Shown here in pieces: positions 22,500 to 33,687 of a stretch of DNA of 64,000 bases (within the stretch, counting starts at the first letter, position 1; each line of letters begins with the position of its first letter). Source of the stretch: Orychophragmus violaceus (lineage: Eukaryota > Streptophyta > Magnoliopsida > Brassicales > Brassicaceae). The position numbers and the translations under genes were made by a program. The stretch spans positions 39,577,126-39,641,125 of the forward strand of contig CM058237.1 in NCBI GenBank assembly GCA_030180135.1, read 5' to 3'. Below the pieces are notes generated by a model. That model did not search any database. It worked only from the letters and a program-made list of their open reading frames with translations, and had not been told where the DNA came from.

Positions 22500-23581
22500 A
22501 GATCATGACTCTCCGGTTCGGGCAGTCTCGAGACATATATCCTTTACCCTGACACTTAAAACATGTGATATCTCTAGAACGGGACGTACTAGTAAGCTTA
22601 CCTGGGTCTGGTCGGTTGGGCTTAGACGTCTCAATGGTCGGCTTCTTGAACCTGGACTGGACCTCAACCGACTTACCTTTGTCAACGGGCCGTGGAGCTG
22701 GTGCAGTCCAAGGCGTGTTGGTCCTAGGCCGGATTGTGATCGCGGACTTGCGCTTGTTGTGATGCTCAACCTGTATACACAAGTGCAACAACTCGGGCAT
22801 ATCGTGATAAGGGTGAGTTTCTACCTTTCTAGCGATCCTCTCGTTCAGTCCGTCCACGAACTGGGCCATCAAAGTCTCTTCTGAATCGTCGAGCTCAAGC
22901 CTATTCCACAATTGCTCGAACTCCTCGAAATACTCTTCAACCGTCTTAGTTCCCTGCATCAATTTATGAAAACGTTTCTGCAAATCTCTATGGAAATGGG
23001 CAGGAACATACCTTCGCCTTAACTGGAACTTCATGTCAGTCCACGTAGCGATCGGTTCGTACCGATGGCGCCACTTTTCCGTAATGGTCGAAGATATGCT
23101 CCATTCTCCGCTCCTAGTCTAGATATGCCTCCGGGTCCACTTTTCCTGCAAAAGTAGGAGGTTTTAGCTTGATATCATTAGGATATGGACGATGTACCTC
23201 TTGTTCTCGTATGCGTCCACGGTGATTAGGATCACGCTGGTATGGTGGTCGCGGTCCGCGACGTCCGTCCTCAAACTCATCCGTATCGTCGTCTGTGTCG
23301 TCCAGTCGGACGTCCTGGAAGCGCCCGGGCCGCTCAACTCGCCCATGGTGCTGACCAGGTCGACGTTGCTGGTCGTTCCGAAGATGCGGCACCTCTGGTC
23401 CGTGCTGATGCTCTCCTGGCCGAGGCTGAAAAGCGCCGGGCCGAGGTTGTTGTTCGTCCAGCCGCGGCTGATGTCCACCAGGACGTTCCAAACGGTCCAG
23501 TCGGGCTCCGATCGTCTGGATAGCAGCTAAGATCTGAGTGAGGTCAAGGGGAACGCCTTGCTGGTTTAGTTCTTCTGCCAT
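22500..23581 (-). pseudogene. Gag of level 4a element
   Basis: ATG at 23579-23581 (MAEELNQQGVPLDL). An N-terminal region with repeats of RPGxHQPR type (about residues 35-70) leads to DPEAYLD, then TAG at 23116-23114 where Trp is expected. About 75 nt are deleted around 23080, shifting the frame; the downstream part (RHRYEPIATWTDMKFQLRRRY) is in the pol frame. The zinc knuckle near 22520-22562 is CFKCQGKGYMSRDC, with Tyr in place of the zinc-binding His. The Gag is therefore non-functional by deletion, stop and loss of a zinc ligand. Confidence 0.88.
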
Positions 23582-24260
23582 TAATCTCTGCGCACTTAAA
23601 CAAACAGATCAAACGTACAAGGGAAAAGATAGAACCGAAATAAATAAAAAAGAAACAATGACAATCAATTTTTTTTTAAGTAAAGAAACAAGTAACTAAA
23701 CCGAGAGCAGCAACTTAAAATAAACCGAGATTTAATTCAAGCAAACCGTAAACACAAATTTAATCCAAAAGAGAAACCCTAGTGCTATAATCGGCTGGCT
23801 TGGACTATGGCCGATTTCTATTGCTTTTTTATATATATTTTTTTTTAACTATGATAACAAAGAGAAATATGTAATAACTAAATCAAAAAGGGATGCCAAA
23901 TTAAACTAGAGTGAGCCCAATTACACTAAACCATAAAACAAACCGAATGCAACAAATTAAAAAATAAAAACCTAATTGAACAAGCTAGATGCAGCCACTT
24001 TCTAACAGGGATTAATTTTTTTTTTTTTTAAACAGATGAATGCAAATGCAAAGCAACAGAGATTAACGTATGAGGAATACAATCGCAAGGCTCAAAGCAA
24101 ACGGTCTGTAACACAGACAGTATAACAACTATTACGAGCAAGGTTGTGAGCTAAACAAATCAAGCGATTTCTAACTTTTTTTTTTTAATAGGAAACAAAT
24201 AATCAAAAGCAAAATGAAAAGAGTAAAGAGATTAAATGTAACCAGAGGTGTCATGAGCCT
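23582..24260 (-). other. 5' leader of level 4a element
   Basis: Between the primer-binding site and the Gag start. It is A/T-rich with several T or A runs (plus-strand T runs near 23668, 23840, 24010 and 24178). I see no gene. Confidence 0.7.
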
Positions 24261-24274
24261 AAGCTCTGATACCA
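24261..24274 (-). promoter_or_regulatory. Primer-binding site of level 4a element
   Basis: Minus-strand TGGTATCAGAGCTT, complementary to the 3' end of initiator-Met tRNA, two bases inside the 5' LTR. Confidence 0.93.
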
Positions 24275-24276
24275 GA

Positions 24277-25156
24277 TGATGTGAGATGTTATGGAGGCGT
24301 GATGAGTGATGATCGAATGGAAGGAGAAGCTGGCCGATGGCACTCTCTTCTCGTCAAGGGATGATCAGATGATGATTGAACTATTGATCTGTAAGAACGC
24401 TAGAGATAACTGAGGCAGCAAGCAAAAGCCAAGAGATCCGCTCGTCTAAGGGGCAGCCACACGAAGAGAGAGAGAGATCGAGAAAGCCTTTACGGTTTCT
24501 TTTTCTTGGTTTAAACTTGCTTAATGTTTCATAAAACCAAAAGAGTGTTTAAGTAATACAACTGAAAACAAATGGGCCAAAGGAAACATGGGCCATCAAA
24601 AATGACAAAGAAAATAAGAGAAATAAGACTTAAAAACGAAAAACGAAAGTCTTGGTCGAAACTAGATAAGAGGCCGTTCTGTCTCTCTAAGGAATGGGCC
24701 TCGGATCACCTCGTTAAAAACCTTGTGAAGAAAACCCATTTGGGACAAAACTTCACAAGGGAAAAAGAGTATGATCTTTATCCCAGAGGCAGACCGGTCA
24801 AAGAATCATCTGGCTCGATGCAGAAGATCATGGTCGGTCCGTGCGTCCGGAGTATGGGCCAGGGCGTGGTCTGCTCAAATGGGCCGTCAGCTTTGGTATT
24901 GATCATCCTCCGGGCCAGCTGGTTAAGGACAGGTTGTCCTTGGTCGAGATGGCCTAGCTGGGTCGTGATGTCTTCTAGGCTTGTCCTCGAGATCAGCTGC
25001 TCCATCGCATTGTTGAATTCGGCCTGTATTTGTCGCTGTCCCGAACGCGTCCTTGGTACATCTCGCATGGTCGGAAACCGGTCGGTCAGCTTCTTGGTAG
25101 AGCCTGGTCCGTCTTGTTCTTCCAACTCAGTGTCGGCTAAGCTGATGTCCTCATCA
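24277..25156 (-). repeat. 5' LTR of level 4a element
   Basis: 880 bp, starting TGATGAGGACATC on the minus strand and ending ATCTCACATCA. It differs from the 3' LTR by an ~8-bp indel near 24366 and scattered substitutions. The pol-like frame inside it (24778-25150) is the LTR copy of the pol C-terminus, not a gene. Confidence 0.93.
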
Positions 25157-25161
25157 CAGGT

Positions 25162-27744
25162 CATGTTGCTGGAGAAGTAGGTTTCGCCCCGACATGATTC
25201 GGAGTTGCTCCGCCCCCACCGGTAGTTGTTCAGCAGCCACCACCACTGCCGCCTCATGTGGTGGAATAAATGTCGTTGCTGCAGATAACTGGAGGAGGAA
25301 GTTGGAGTGGAACAAGGATACAATCAGGTGTTCGGTGGAGTTCCACGTGGATTTGGCAGCCCACTACATGAAGGATGATCCGTTGGTTTGGTGGGAGGGA
25401 GTAGTGGAGAGAGCGCAAGGGCGCCATGTGCTGACTTGGGCAGATTTTCGGGAATCCTTCAACAGAAAGTACTTTTTGCAGGAGGCTATGGAAAAGATTG
25501 AAGGAGAGTTTCATAACCTTCGTTAGGTAAGTAAGGGAGTGCGGGAATATGGAGAAGTGTTCAATCGTCTCAAGAGGTTTGCAGGCAGGTACTTGAGCGA
25601 GCAAGAGCTAATCCGTCGATTCCTCAATGGATTGAGAATCGAGCTTAGGATGGCAGAGTTGAAGAAGCAACCGGAGGATCTTGTGGAGAAAGGATTCTTT
25701 CGACTGAGCAATTCACCGTGGGGAGCACCAGTTATGTTTGTTAAGAAGAAGGACAGAAGTTTCAGACTCTGTATTGACTATCGAGGCCTAAACAAGGTGA
25801 CCATGAAGAATAAGTACTCGTTGCCAAGGATCGATGAGTTGTTGGACAACCTTCAAGGAGCTTCATGTTTATCCAAGAACAATCTTGCTTCGGGTAACGT
25901 CAAATTCAGATAACAGAGGAGGATATTCGGAAGACGGCATTCCGGACCCGTTACGGACATTACTAGTTCGTATTAATGCCGTTTGGATTGACCAATATGC
26001 CACAACCTTCATGAAGATGATGAACGATGGCTTTCAGGAGTACTTACATAAGTGCGTTATCGTTTCATCGACGATATCTTGGGCTACTCGAGGAGTAAAG
26101 AGGAGCACGAGTGGCATCTCTGTTTTTTTTGGATATGCTCAGGAAGCAAAAGTTGTTCGCCAAGCTCAGCAAGTGCAGTTTTTGGCAAAGGAAGATTGGA
26201 TTCCTAGGCCATGTAATCTCGGAAACTAGGGTACCGGTGGATCCAGAAAAGATCGCTTCCATTACCAGTTTTTCGGAACCGAAGAGCGCAACCAATGTTC
26301 GTAATGTCCTTGGGTTGGCGGGGTACTACAGGAAGTTTTTGAAGGGATTCGCCAGTATAGCTAACCCATTGACGGCCTTGATAGGAAAAGACGTTAAGTT
26401 CGTATGGCCTGAGAAATGCGACCAGAGTTTTGAGCGAATAAAGGAAGTGTTGACTCAAACTCCAGTGTTAGTACTACCACGGACGGGAATGCCGTTTGTA
26501 GTCTACACGGACGCATACGGAGTCGGATTGGGATGTGTTTTTATGCAATAAGAGAAAGTTGTAGCTTATGCATCAAGCCAGCTGAAGAAGCATGAGTTTA
26601 ATAACCCCACTCATGATTTGGAGTTGGCAGTAGTTGTCTTTGCGCTGAAGATATGGCGTGATTACCTGTATGGGGAGAAGGTGCAGATATTCACGGACCA
26701 TAAGAGTTTGAAGTACATATTCACTCATTGGATTTGAATTTGAGGCAGCGCAGGTGGATGGAGCTTCTAGCGGATTACGATCTTCAGATAGAGTATCACC
26801 CTGGGAAGGCTATCCAGGTGACTGATGCTTTAAGCAAAAGGAAGATAGTCGTGTATGATAATAAGGAGGTGCAAGAATTTTTGGCGACTCTAGCGAGCTT
26901 GTAGTTAAGCGCCATCACTGTAGAAGAAGGTTTCCCCAGGTTGGATGCGTTGGACCAAGCCAACCTGTTAGGTAGGATCAGAAAAGCCCAGCCGCAGGAT
27001 GAATCCCTGTGAGCACTACTCGAAAAGGAAGTGGTTGGGTACCACACAGCGACCAATGGTACGTTCTTGTTTAATAACCGAATTTGCGTGCCAGAGGTCA
27101 AGGAGCTAGGGGACAAGATCCTAAGGTAAGCACATCAGTCGCAGTTTTTGATTCACCTGGGAAAGCACAAGATGTATCAGAATATGAAGCGATACTGCCA
27201 TTGGGATGGTATGAAAAGGGATGTGCCAACGTGGGTTTCGCTGTGTCAGACTTGTCAGCTGGTCAAGGTCGAAACAAAGGTTCCCAGTGGATTATTACAA
27301 GGTTTTCCCTTACCAGAATGGAAATGAGAAATGGAAACAATGGAATTCGTAACCGGGAAACCAAGGACGACAAGAAAGAAGGATGCAATTTGGGAAATGG
27401 ACCGACTTACCAAATCTGCACATTTTCTGTCGATTAAGAAAATGATGGAACTGAGGTTCTCGCCCGGAAGTATTTTGATTGCATCGTAAAGTTGCACAGG
27501 GCGCCAGTCAGTATCGTGCCTGACAGAGATCCACTCAGATCGATGGACAGTCTGAGTGGATCATTCAAAGATCAACAGAAAGAGAACCAAAATGGTACTG
27601 GTTCAATGGGAGAGAGACATAATTCAAGATAAGATTTGGGAGCCCGAGTTGCAGCTAAAGTTGAGGACTCCATGGTTGTTTGCAGAGTCAATCAGAAGAA
27701 TGAATTTGGGGGAAAATTCTCAATTGGTGGGGGCGGGGGGGAAT
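25162..27744 (+). pseudogene. Gag/pol of level 3 element after the CRM insertion
   Basis: Capsid segment at 25194-25526 (LAAHYMKDDPLVWWEGVVE, NRKYFLQEAMEKIEGEFHNLR), then TAG where Gln is expected, then GVREYGEVFNRLKRFAGRYL. Near 25670 Gag jumps directly into RT (LEDLVEKGF style, NSPWGAPVMFVKKKDRSFRL), so the Gag C-terminus, zinc knuckle, protease and RT start are deleted. RT palm and RNase H continue in fragments to about 26880. An integrase zinc domain is visible near 27130-27260 (HLGKHKMYQNMKRY, SLCQTCQLVK). Most of the integrase core is missing before the polypurine tract at 27728. It is beyond repair as a gene. Confidence 0.82.
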
Positions 27745-29609
27745 TGTAATGACCCAAACCTTGGGCCCAAGAATTTGGGTGAAATGTGCCGAAGCCCGAA
27801 GCCCAATTCCAAAACAATAAGACCCTCTCCCCCATTATCCTATAAAAGGAGGTGCAACCCCATTAGAAAATGCAGAGATTTTGGAGAGGTGAAACCCTGA
27901 TCGTGACTGGAGTCGACGATCAGCCAGCCATCCGCCGACCGGAGCCACCGCCCACCACCAGAGCTGCCACCAGAGATCTGTTAGATACCACCGACCGTCA
28001 TCGGAGACCTCCACCGCCGACCGCCGTCGACCAACCACCGCCTGGATCTGCCGCCCGCATCCAGCCCTGCTTCCACCCGCCATCGCCAGACCTCCGACCG
28101 ACCTCTTCCCGGATCTTTTTCCCACCTATGGCCACTGCCTCCGCCCTCCATCGCCGAAAAGTTCTCCGGAAAACCGGTTATAGAGGGCATATGTGCTCTG
28201 GGAGACTCTCTTTATATAATCACCAAGTTTTTTTTTAAACCAATATCAAATATGTTTTGAAGTTCATTTGTAATAGGAACATGATTATATATTGGGTTAA
28301 AGATTTATTTTTTCTCCATCGTAATTCTCATATAGCACCTATGCCCTCTATATCCACAAAATGAAAGTTGAATACTCAATTCTCCCTAAAATAAAAGTTA
28401 GAATTCTAATTGCCCGCAAAACAAAATTTCAATGGTTTAAATCCTAAACAATTAATATAAACACTTAGCCAGGAAAATCAAACCAAATAACCCGATCCAG
28501 AAAAAATCATGACCCAACCCTAAGAAATTATGTCCCAAAAAATAAACAATTTTACTAACAATAATTTAATACGTCTCTTTCCCTATTTTGTGATGTTCCA
28601 AGCCATTGTTTTCGATCCCGAACCCATAGCCATCGCCTTCTTGTCTCGTTTGAGTGCTGATTTATCCGTTTTCACATTTTCAAGGTTAGATCTCTATATC
28701 TCAGATCACCTCCCGATCTTCGATATTAGATCTGATCCGTTAAATGTTTGTAGATCTGTTCCATGGTCTCGTATCCGTCTCTCTCTCGTCAGATCTACCA
28801 TCGAGTCTTAGATCTAAGCTAAGGTGAGGACCGGTCGTGATCTCTACCTTACACTATATTAATACCGGTACGAGAGTCCTTTGTTAATATTGTCTTTTCT
28901 AAGTAGTTTAGTTCTAATTGTTGATTTGTGGTGATGCGATTGAAAGCACCTAGAAGTGCATGTTATCACTTAAACCGAAAACGTTGATTGTGATTGATGG
29001 CTATGTGTGGAGTAGTTGTGGTAGGTTCTCCTGTGGGAGATTGTTTGCAGGCATGTACGAGGGGGAATACCATCTGTGTTCTTACGTCAGGGGAGGGTTT
29101 GACGAGCCCTCCAAAATGGTACCATGGTTGCATCGTCTGTGGGGCGTAGCGGCCCGTGTTGGTTCAAGAGTGTGTGAACTGTGGGCTCGTGAAGCACAAA
29201 TGGACGTATAGTTGTGTAGGTTGATTGAGTGCCTTCGGGCGCTTGATTGCAAGGTGTTAGTATCTTAGGATTTGTTTCTTGTTATTGTACTGGTTTATGA
29301 TGAGATCTTGGGTTCCTAGAACCTACACTCACTGGGTCATTCAAATTACTCAGCCCTCATTCTGTTTTTCAGGTAACCTCGGAGAGTTGCAGAGGTAGAC
29401 AATCAGCTGTGGTGATGCATTTCGGGAAGCGGAAGATTTTTGGAGTTTTTATTTCGTTATTTAAGACTTATGAACTTCTTTCGGTTTTATGTTAAGATGG
29501 TTCGGTTTTTGGTTTCATTTTTTGTAAGACTCGGGTTTTTGTTTTTAATAAAGTAAATCGTTAATGGATTAAATGTTGCATTGTGTGGTTTATGACTGTG
29601 GTTCACGAG
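27745..29609 (+). repeat. 3' LTR of level 3 element, first part
   Basis: Starts TGTAATGACCC and aligns with 16235-17640. It is longer than the 5' copy because of about 420 bp of extra DNA at roughly 28180-28605. It is interrupted after GTTCACGAG by the level 4b element; the remaining 63 bases are at 47663-47725. Confidence 0.88.
28183..28348. mobile_element. Small inverted-repeat element (MITE-like) in level 3 LTR
   Basis: The ends at 28180-28197 and 28334-28351 are 18-base inverted repeats with one mismatch (ATAGAGGGCATATGTGCT against ATAGAGGGCATAGGTGCT). TA on both sides could be a TSD of Tc1/mariner type. It lies within a larger ~420-bp stretch absent from the other LTR, so the true element may be longer or two events may be combined. 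Confidence 0.5.
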
Positions 29610-31568
29610 TGTAACGCCCCTTTCCCGTCGTCCGCAGACCGTCGAGCTGACGGGCTAACAATCAAACAAGAACATGACCGATCAAACCCAAGCAAGTCAA
29701 ACAGGAAAGGTTCGCCACAGGACGAAGCCAGAGACAGATCTGTTTGAGGCAAAGGCTCACACTAACCCGTCCTTGACTCCGCTATCCTCACTTCCATAGT
29801 ACAAGTTGTACACCTTGTACCACTTCTGCGAGTTGTGTCAGTTCGGACTAAACACAATATCAGGAAAGCATATTAATTTCTGAGTAATCAAACGTTAAGC
29901 ACAACGTTTAATAATCATTTTTACAAATCCTTTTGCCAATTAGCAGAACAACACGCAAATCTCAATACAAAATTGGCGTCAAGCCGAACCGAGAGAAAAC
30001 CCTAAATCATCGAATCAAAACCCCGCCACAAGCAATCCTGAAACTACACCGAGGACCTCCCGCATCCGTCGCTGCTAAACCTGAAAAACACAAAAAGAGT
30101 CTAATGAGTGATCTAAGATCACCCAGCGAGTCGGCTCCCCACTACGGCTTCTAATCTATCTTTCGTCTATAGATTCCCGCCCAAAAACCCCAAAATAACA
30201 AACAATCATAACAAACAGCCGATCACGCACTACCACGTCGTGTCGAGCCCACACACAATCAATTGCCAAAAGAAAGAGAAGGCGATTAGGGGAAATCGGG
30301 AGCACTGCGGCACATGCTCTTGATTGAGACTCGATCTATCTACCGCGCAACACCAACTACACCAATCACAACACTGGGCCCCTACGATCTCGGTAACTTC
30401 CACGGGTTTCCACCGTTACCGACATGGTAACCAGCCCCCGACTCATAGACGTAGACATGAAGTCCAACAACTAGGACACCGTTCTCCGTCCATCGATACG
30501 CGGTGACTCAAGTTGCCCCTCGGCAACCCAAGCTTCCATGCAGTCCGTCCCTAGGACGCGACCCCGTATTCTCCGGACTACACACCTACCGGCGTCACTC
30601 AGTAGGTTAACACCATAACCGGAATCACCATGATCCGATTAGGCAACTACCCGAGGATCCAATCGGGTCGGAAGTACCGGAACGTATCCAAACACCTAGA
30701 CTTGTGGGATCTAACGCACCCTAGAGTCCTAGTGCAGAAATGTAAACACGCAGACTCACTTGGACTCTAACAATCAATATCAATCAATAATCAACCACCA
30801 TCTCAACACCGTATCCCGCAAGTCTACTCACACACCCTAACACCACCGCTCTGACTCGGCACCATACCGAGTCAGCAACCATGACTTAACCGGTCCCGTG
30901 ACCGAGTTAAGTATCCACACGGATCGCTCGGCCCAACACCGAGACGATCTAACAGGCCTGCACAGAAAGCTCAACAACAACCACACAACAACACATTCAC
31001 ACAATCACCACACAAACATGCCTATTAGGGTTTCTAACGTCTTTTAACCATTTCATGTCCGCTACCTTGGATTAGCGGATTGCTAATCCGTAGGCGGCTC
31101 ACCAATCCCAACATTTCTCTTTTCTTAACCTTTCCTAAGTATCTTTTTTCAAATCCCCGATCCGTCGGTTTAGAGTTAGTAGCTTACTAAACGCCCTGAC
31201 GTCTCATCTTTCATTAACTTAATTCATTCTTCTCGGTAATTCTCGATATCATTCCATACGCTATATGTTTGTTAGGTTTAATTCTGGTACGTAGATTCAT
31301 TTAATATCGTTCTTTACATACATATATATGCATATACGGCCCTAACATGCAACGACTATATGAATGCATCACACAATGTTACTATCAACCTAACGGCACA
31401 CAACAGGTTTAATCTGTTTAATTCTCATAATCCTAACATCAGTCTTAAACCTAACCGGTTTATCGTTAATTCAACCATTCCGTTCTCAAACACAATCAAT
31501 CATATCCGGGTATGCAATCCTAATTCTATGGTTTCCCATTTCTCGATCTACAACTCACAGTGATTTAG
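29610..31568 (-). repeat. 3' LTR of level 4b element, segment before copia insertion
   Basis: Matches 44300-46125. It keeps about 180 bp (near 30763-30947) that the other LTR lacks. It is interrupted after TTTAG by the copia element and continues at 39213. No gene. Confidence 0.9.
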
Positions 31569-32243
31569 TGTTGGGAATGTCCTGAAATCTACCGTACTAT
31601 CTCTAGAAAGTATGATAAGTGTCGAGATCAGACATAAGTCATAAATACTGGGTGATCATGATGGCTTGCTAGAGTCCGCTCATGATCTATAAGTTTAGGA
31701 CTTATTACCAGTATTGTATGATCCCGAAGGGTCACACACCATAGCTAACGGGAAAGTTAAATGGAATTAATACGGTAAGATGCAATGGCATTTACTGTAT
31801 TGGATCAGAGTTTTGGGCCAGACAAATACAGGCTTTTGTCTTATTTGTGTTTTGGGCCCAAAATATTAATGAGCCATTAGTCTAATGACTTGGGCCCATT
31901 AATGAGATATAAGAGATTAAGAAAAACCCTAAGGAAGTAACGCTCCCTGCGATTTTTCTTTCTTGGCGTGACCTCTCTCTCTCTCTTCATCTCTCTCTCT
32001 GATCTTCCACATCTTTGGTCTAGCAGCCGTCCCGTGCTTGTAAGAGTGTGGATACTCGAGGAGGAATAGGTGTTGCCATTTGTTCTAGCTGATCTCATCA
32101 TTACCATCCATCATCCGCTGCAATCTGAAAGGTAGTGATCAGGTTTGGTTTATGATTCATTTGCCAAGAACCTAGATCTGTTTAAGGATTTGTGTTAGGT
32201 TGTAATACGAGAATTAAACCTTGAATAACACTATAATCCTACA
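31569..32243 (+). repeat. 5' LTR of copia element
   Basis: TGTTGGGAATG to ATAATCCTACA. It contains a CTCTCTCT tract near 31972-32000 and a duplicated TTGGGCC(CA) segment. A primer-binding site follows after one base. Confidence 0.96.
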
Positions 32244-32244
32244 G

Positions 32245-32257
32245 TGGTATCAGAGCC
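32245..32257 (+). promoter_or_regulatory. Primer-binding site of copia element
   Basis: TGGTATCAGAGCC, complementary to initiator-Met tRNA, one base after the 5' LTR. Confidence 0.95.
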
Positions 32258-33687
32258 TAGGCATTAGGTTTCTTGTGAAATTGGATCATATGAAAATTGG
32301 TTAATTGATTAATTGATTTTGAATATGGATTATCGATAGCTTATAAGGTTTTGCTAAATCGTCCGCGTGATATTGGTCGTAATCGGCTGTTTGAAAAGGT
32401 TTTGCTTGATAATCGAATGAACATTATTAATAATTGAATGAGTTTTGAAACTTGCGGCTACATTCTATTAATAAAACCCTAGCTCACTTTCGTTAGCAAG
32501 AAACGATCGTGTATGTGCCGATCGTGTGTTCAAATTAATTATTGAATGTGTTGTTTGATAATTATGAAACAATAGAAATCGCTTGTATGTGTTGTTGAAT
32601 GTGTTGTTTGATAATAATGAAACAATGGAAATCGCATGTTTGTTATTATTAATAATTGGGCGCATGTTTGACAAAATAGAAAATCGTGTGGTGTTAATAT
32701 ATTTAGAATATTAACAAACGATTTTGTTATTTGTTGAATATTTAATTATTTAATTAATGTATGGTTAAGGCGTTAACCCAAATCGCGGTTTGCTGGAAAT
32801 TATTTAATACACGGTATTATTTAATTTCTGGTTAAACCGGATTTAAATTCATAAAATTGAATTTTAACCTAAACCGAAGGCTGGTCTAAGTTTGATTTGG
32901 TTGGACCAAATAATTTAGAGCTGGTCTGGTTTAGTAAATAACCGATGGTTTTGATAGTTAATTTGGTCTTGGACCAGAATTAATAAACCGGATCGGTTAT
33001 GTCAAATTATTGGGCCAGCTGGAATTCTATGGTCTTGGGCCAAGAATTGGGCCTATAATTTGTGACCCAACCCAAAATATTTATAAAATATTAAATTAGA
33101 AATTTCTATTTTTAGTAAGTTACTAAAATTAGAAAGTTTCTAAAATAAGAAAGTTTCCCAAAATAGTAATCTTCTATTTTTGGAAATAAAACTTAAAAAT
33201 CCTCAAAAACAATATCAAGCTTAGATGTCTTTCCAATCTTGTCAGCTACTTAACGCTTACTTGATTACAGATATGGCTTACAGTGTGAGGTGTCTGTTTT
33301 CGCGTAAGTAAAGTAGTATATAGTCACTAATTTCATTGGGAGTCCCAGATTTTAGTGATTATTTGACTGTAAGAGATTGGTTTCCTTGACTGGGCCATCG
33401 GGAGTCCCGGGCCTTGAGACATCTGGTGAATTTGGGCCTCGGGCCCAATTCACAACCGAGAGTTATTGGTTATAACTAGCTGTGTGTATGCTTACCAAGT
33501 ATAGCTAATTCTGGGTGACGGCCAGTGGCCCACTTTGGATTTAGCTAAACATGGGTCTTGGAATCATTGTATTCTTATGAGGTTAAACAAAGAAATTTTG
33601 AATACAATGCGAGTTTTCTTATAAGTTGTTAAGATTACTCTTTTATGAACTTAATAACTAAATCTTTATTGTCTCATATTTTCAGCT
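32258..33687 (+). other. 5' leader of copia element
   Basis: A long A/T-rich leader of about 1.4 kb with no gene. A short imperfect repeat (TTGAATGTGTTGTTTGATAAT) occurs at about 32541 and 32594. The ATG at 33688 follows TTTTCAGCT, which could also be a splice acceptor. Confidence 0.6.

Larger units (their letters stand above)
18290..25156 (-). mobile_element. Level 4a: CRM-like Ty3/gypsy retrotransposon, full length
   Basis: LTRs are 18290-19159 and 24277-25156, with perfect 5-bp TSDs CAGGT at 18285-18289 and 25157-25161. On the minus strand a primer-binding site TGGTATCAGAGC follows the 5' LTR by two bases, and a polypurine tract AAGAGGGAGGGAA precedes the 3' LTR. Gag and pol occupy the interior in one direction. 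Pol runs about 380 nt into the 3' LTR, a CRM-clade trait. By eye about two dozen substitutions separate the LTRs (near 3%), so it is clearly older than the copia element at 31569. Confidence 0.95.

Noticed and set aside
24778..25323. 181-codon minus-strand frame that looks like a gene end
   Set aside because: It is the LTR copy of the pol C-terminus joined by chance to level 3 sequence beyond 25156.
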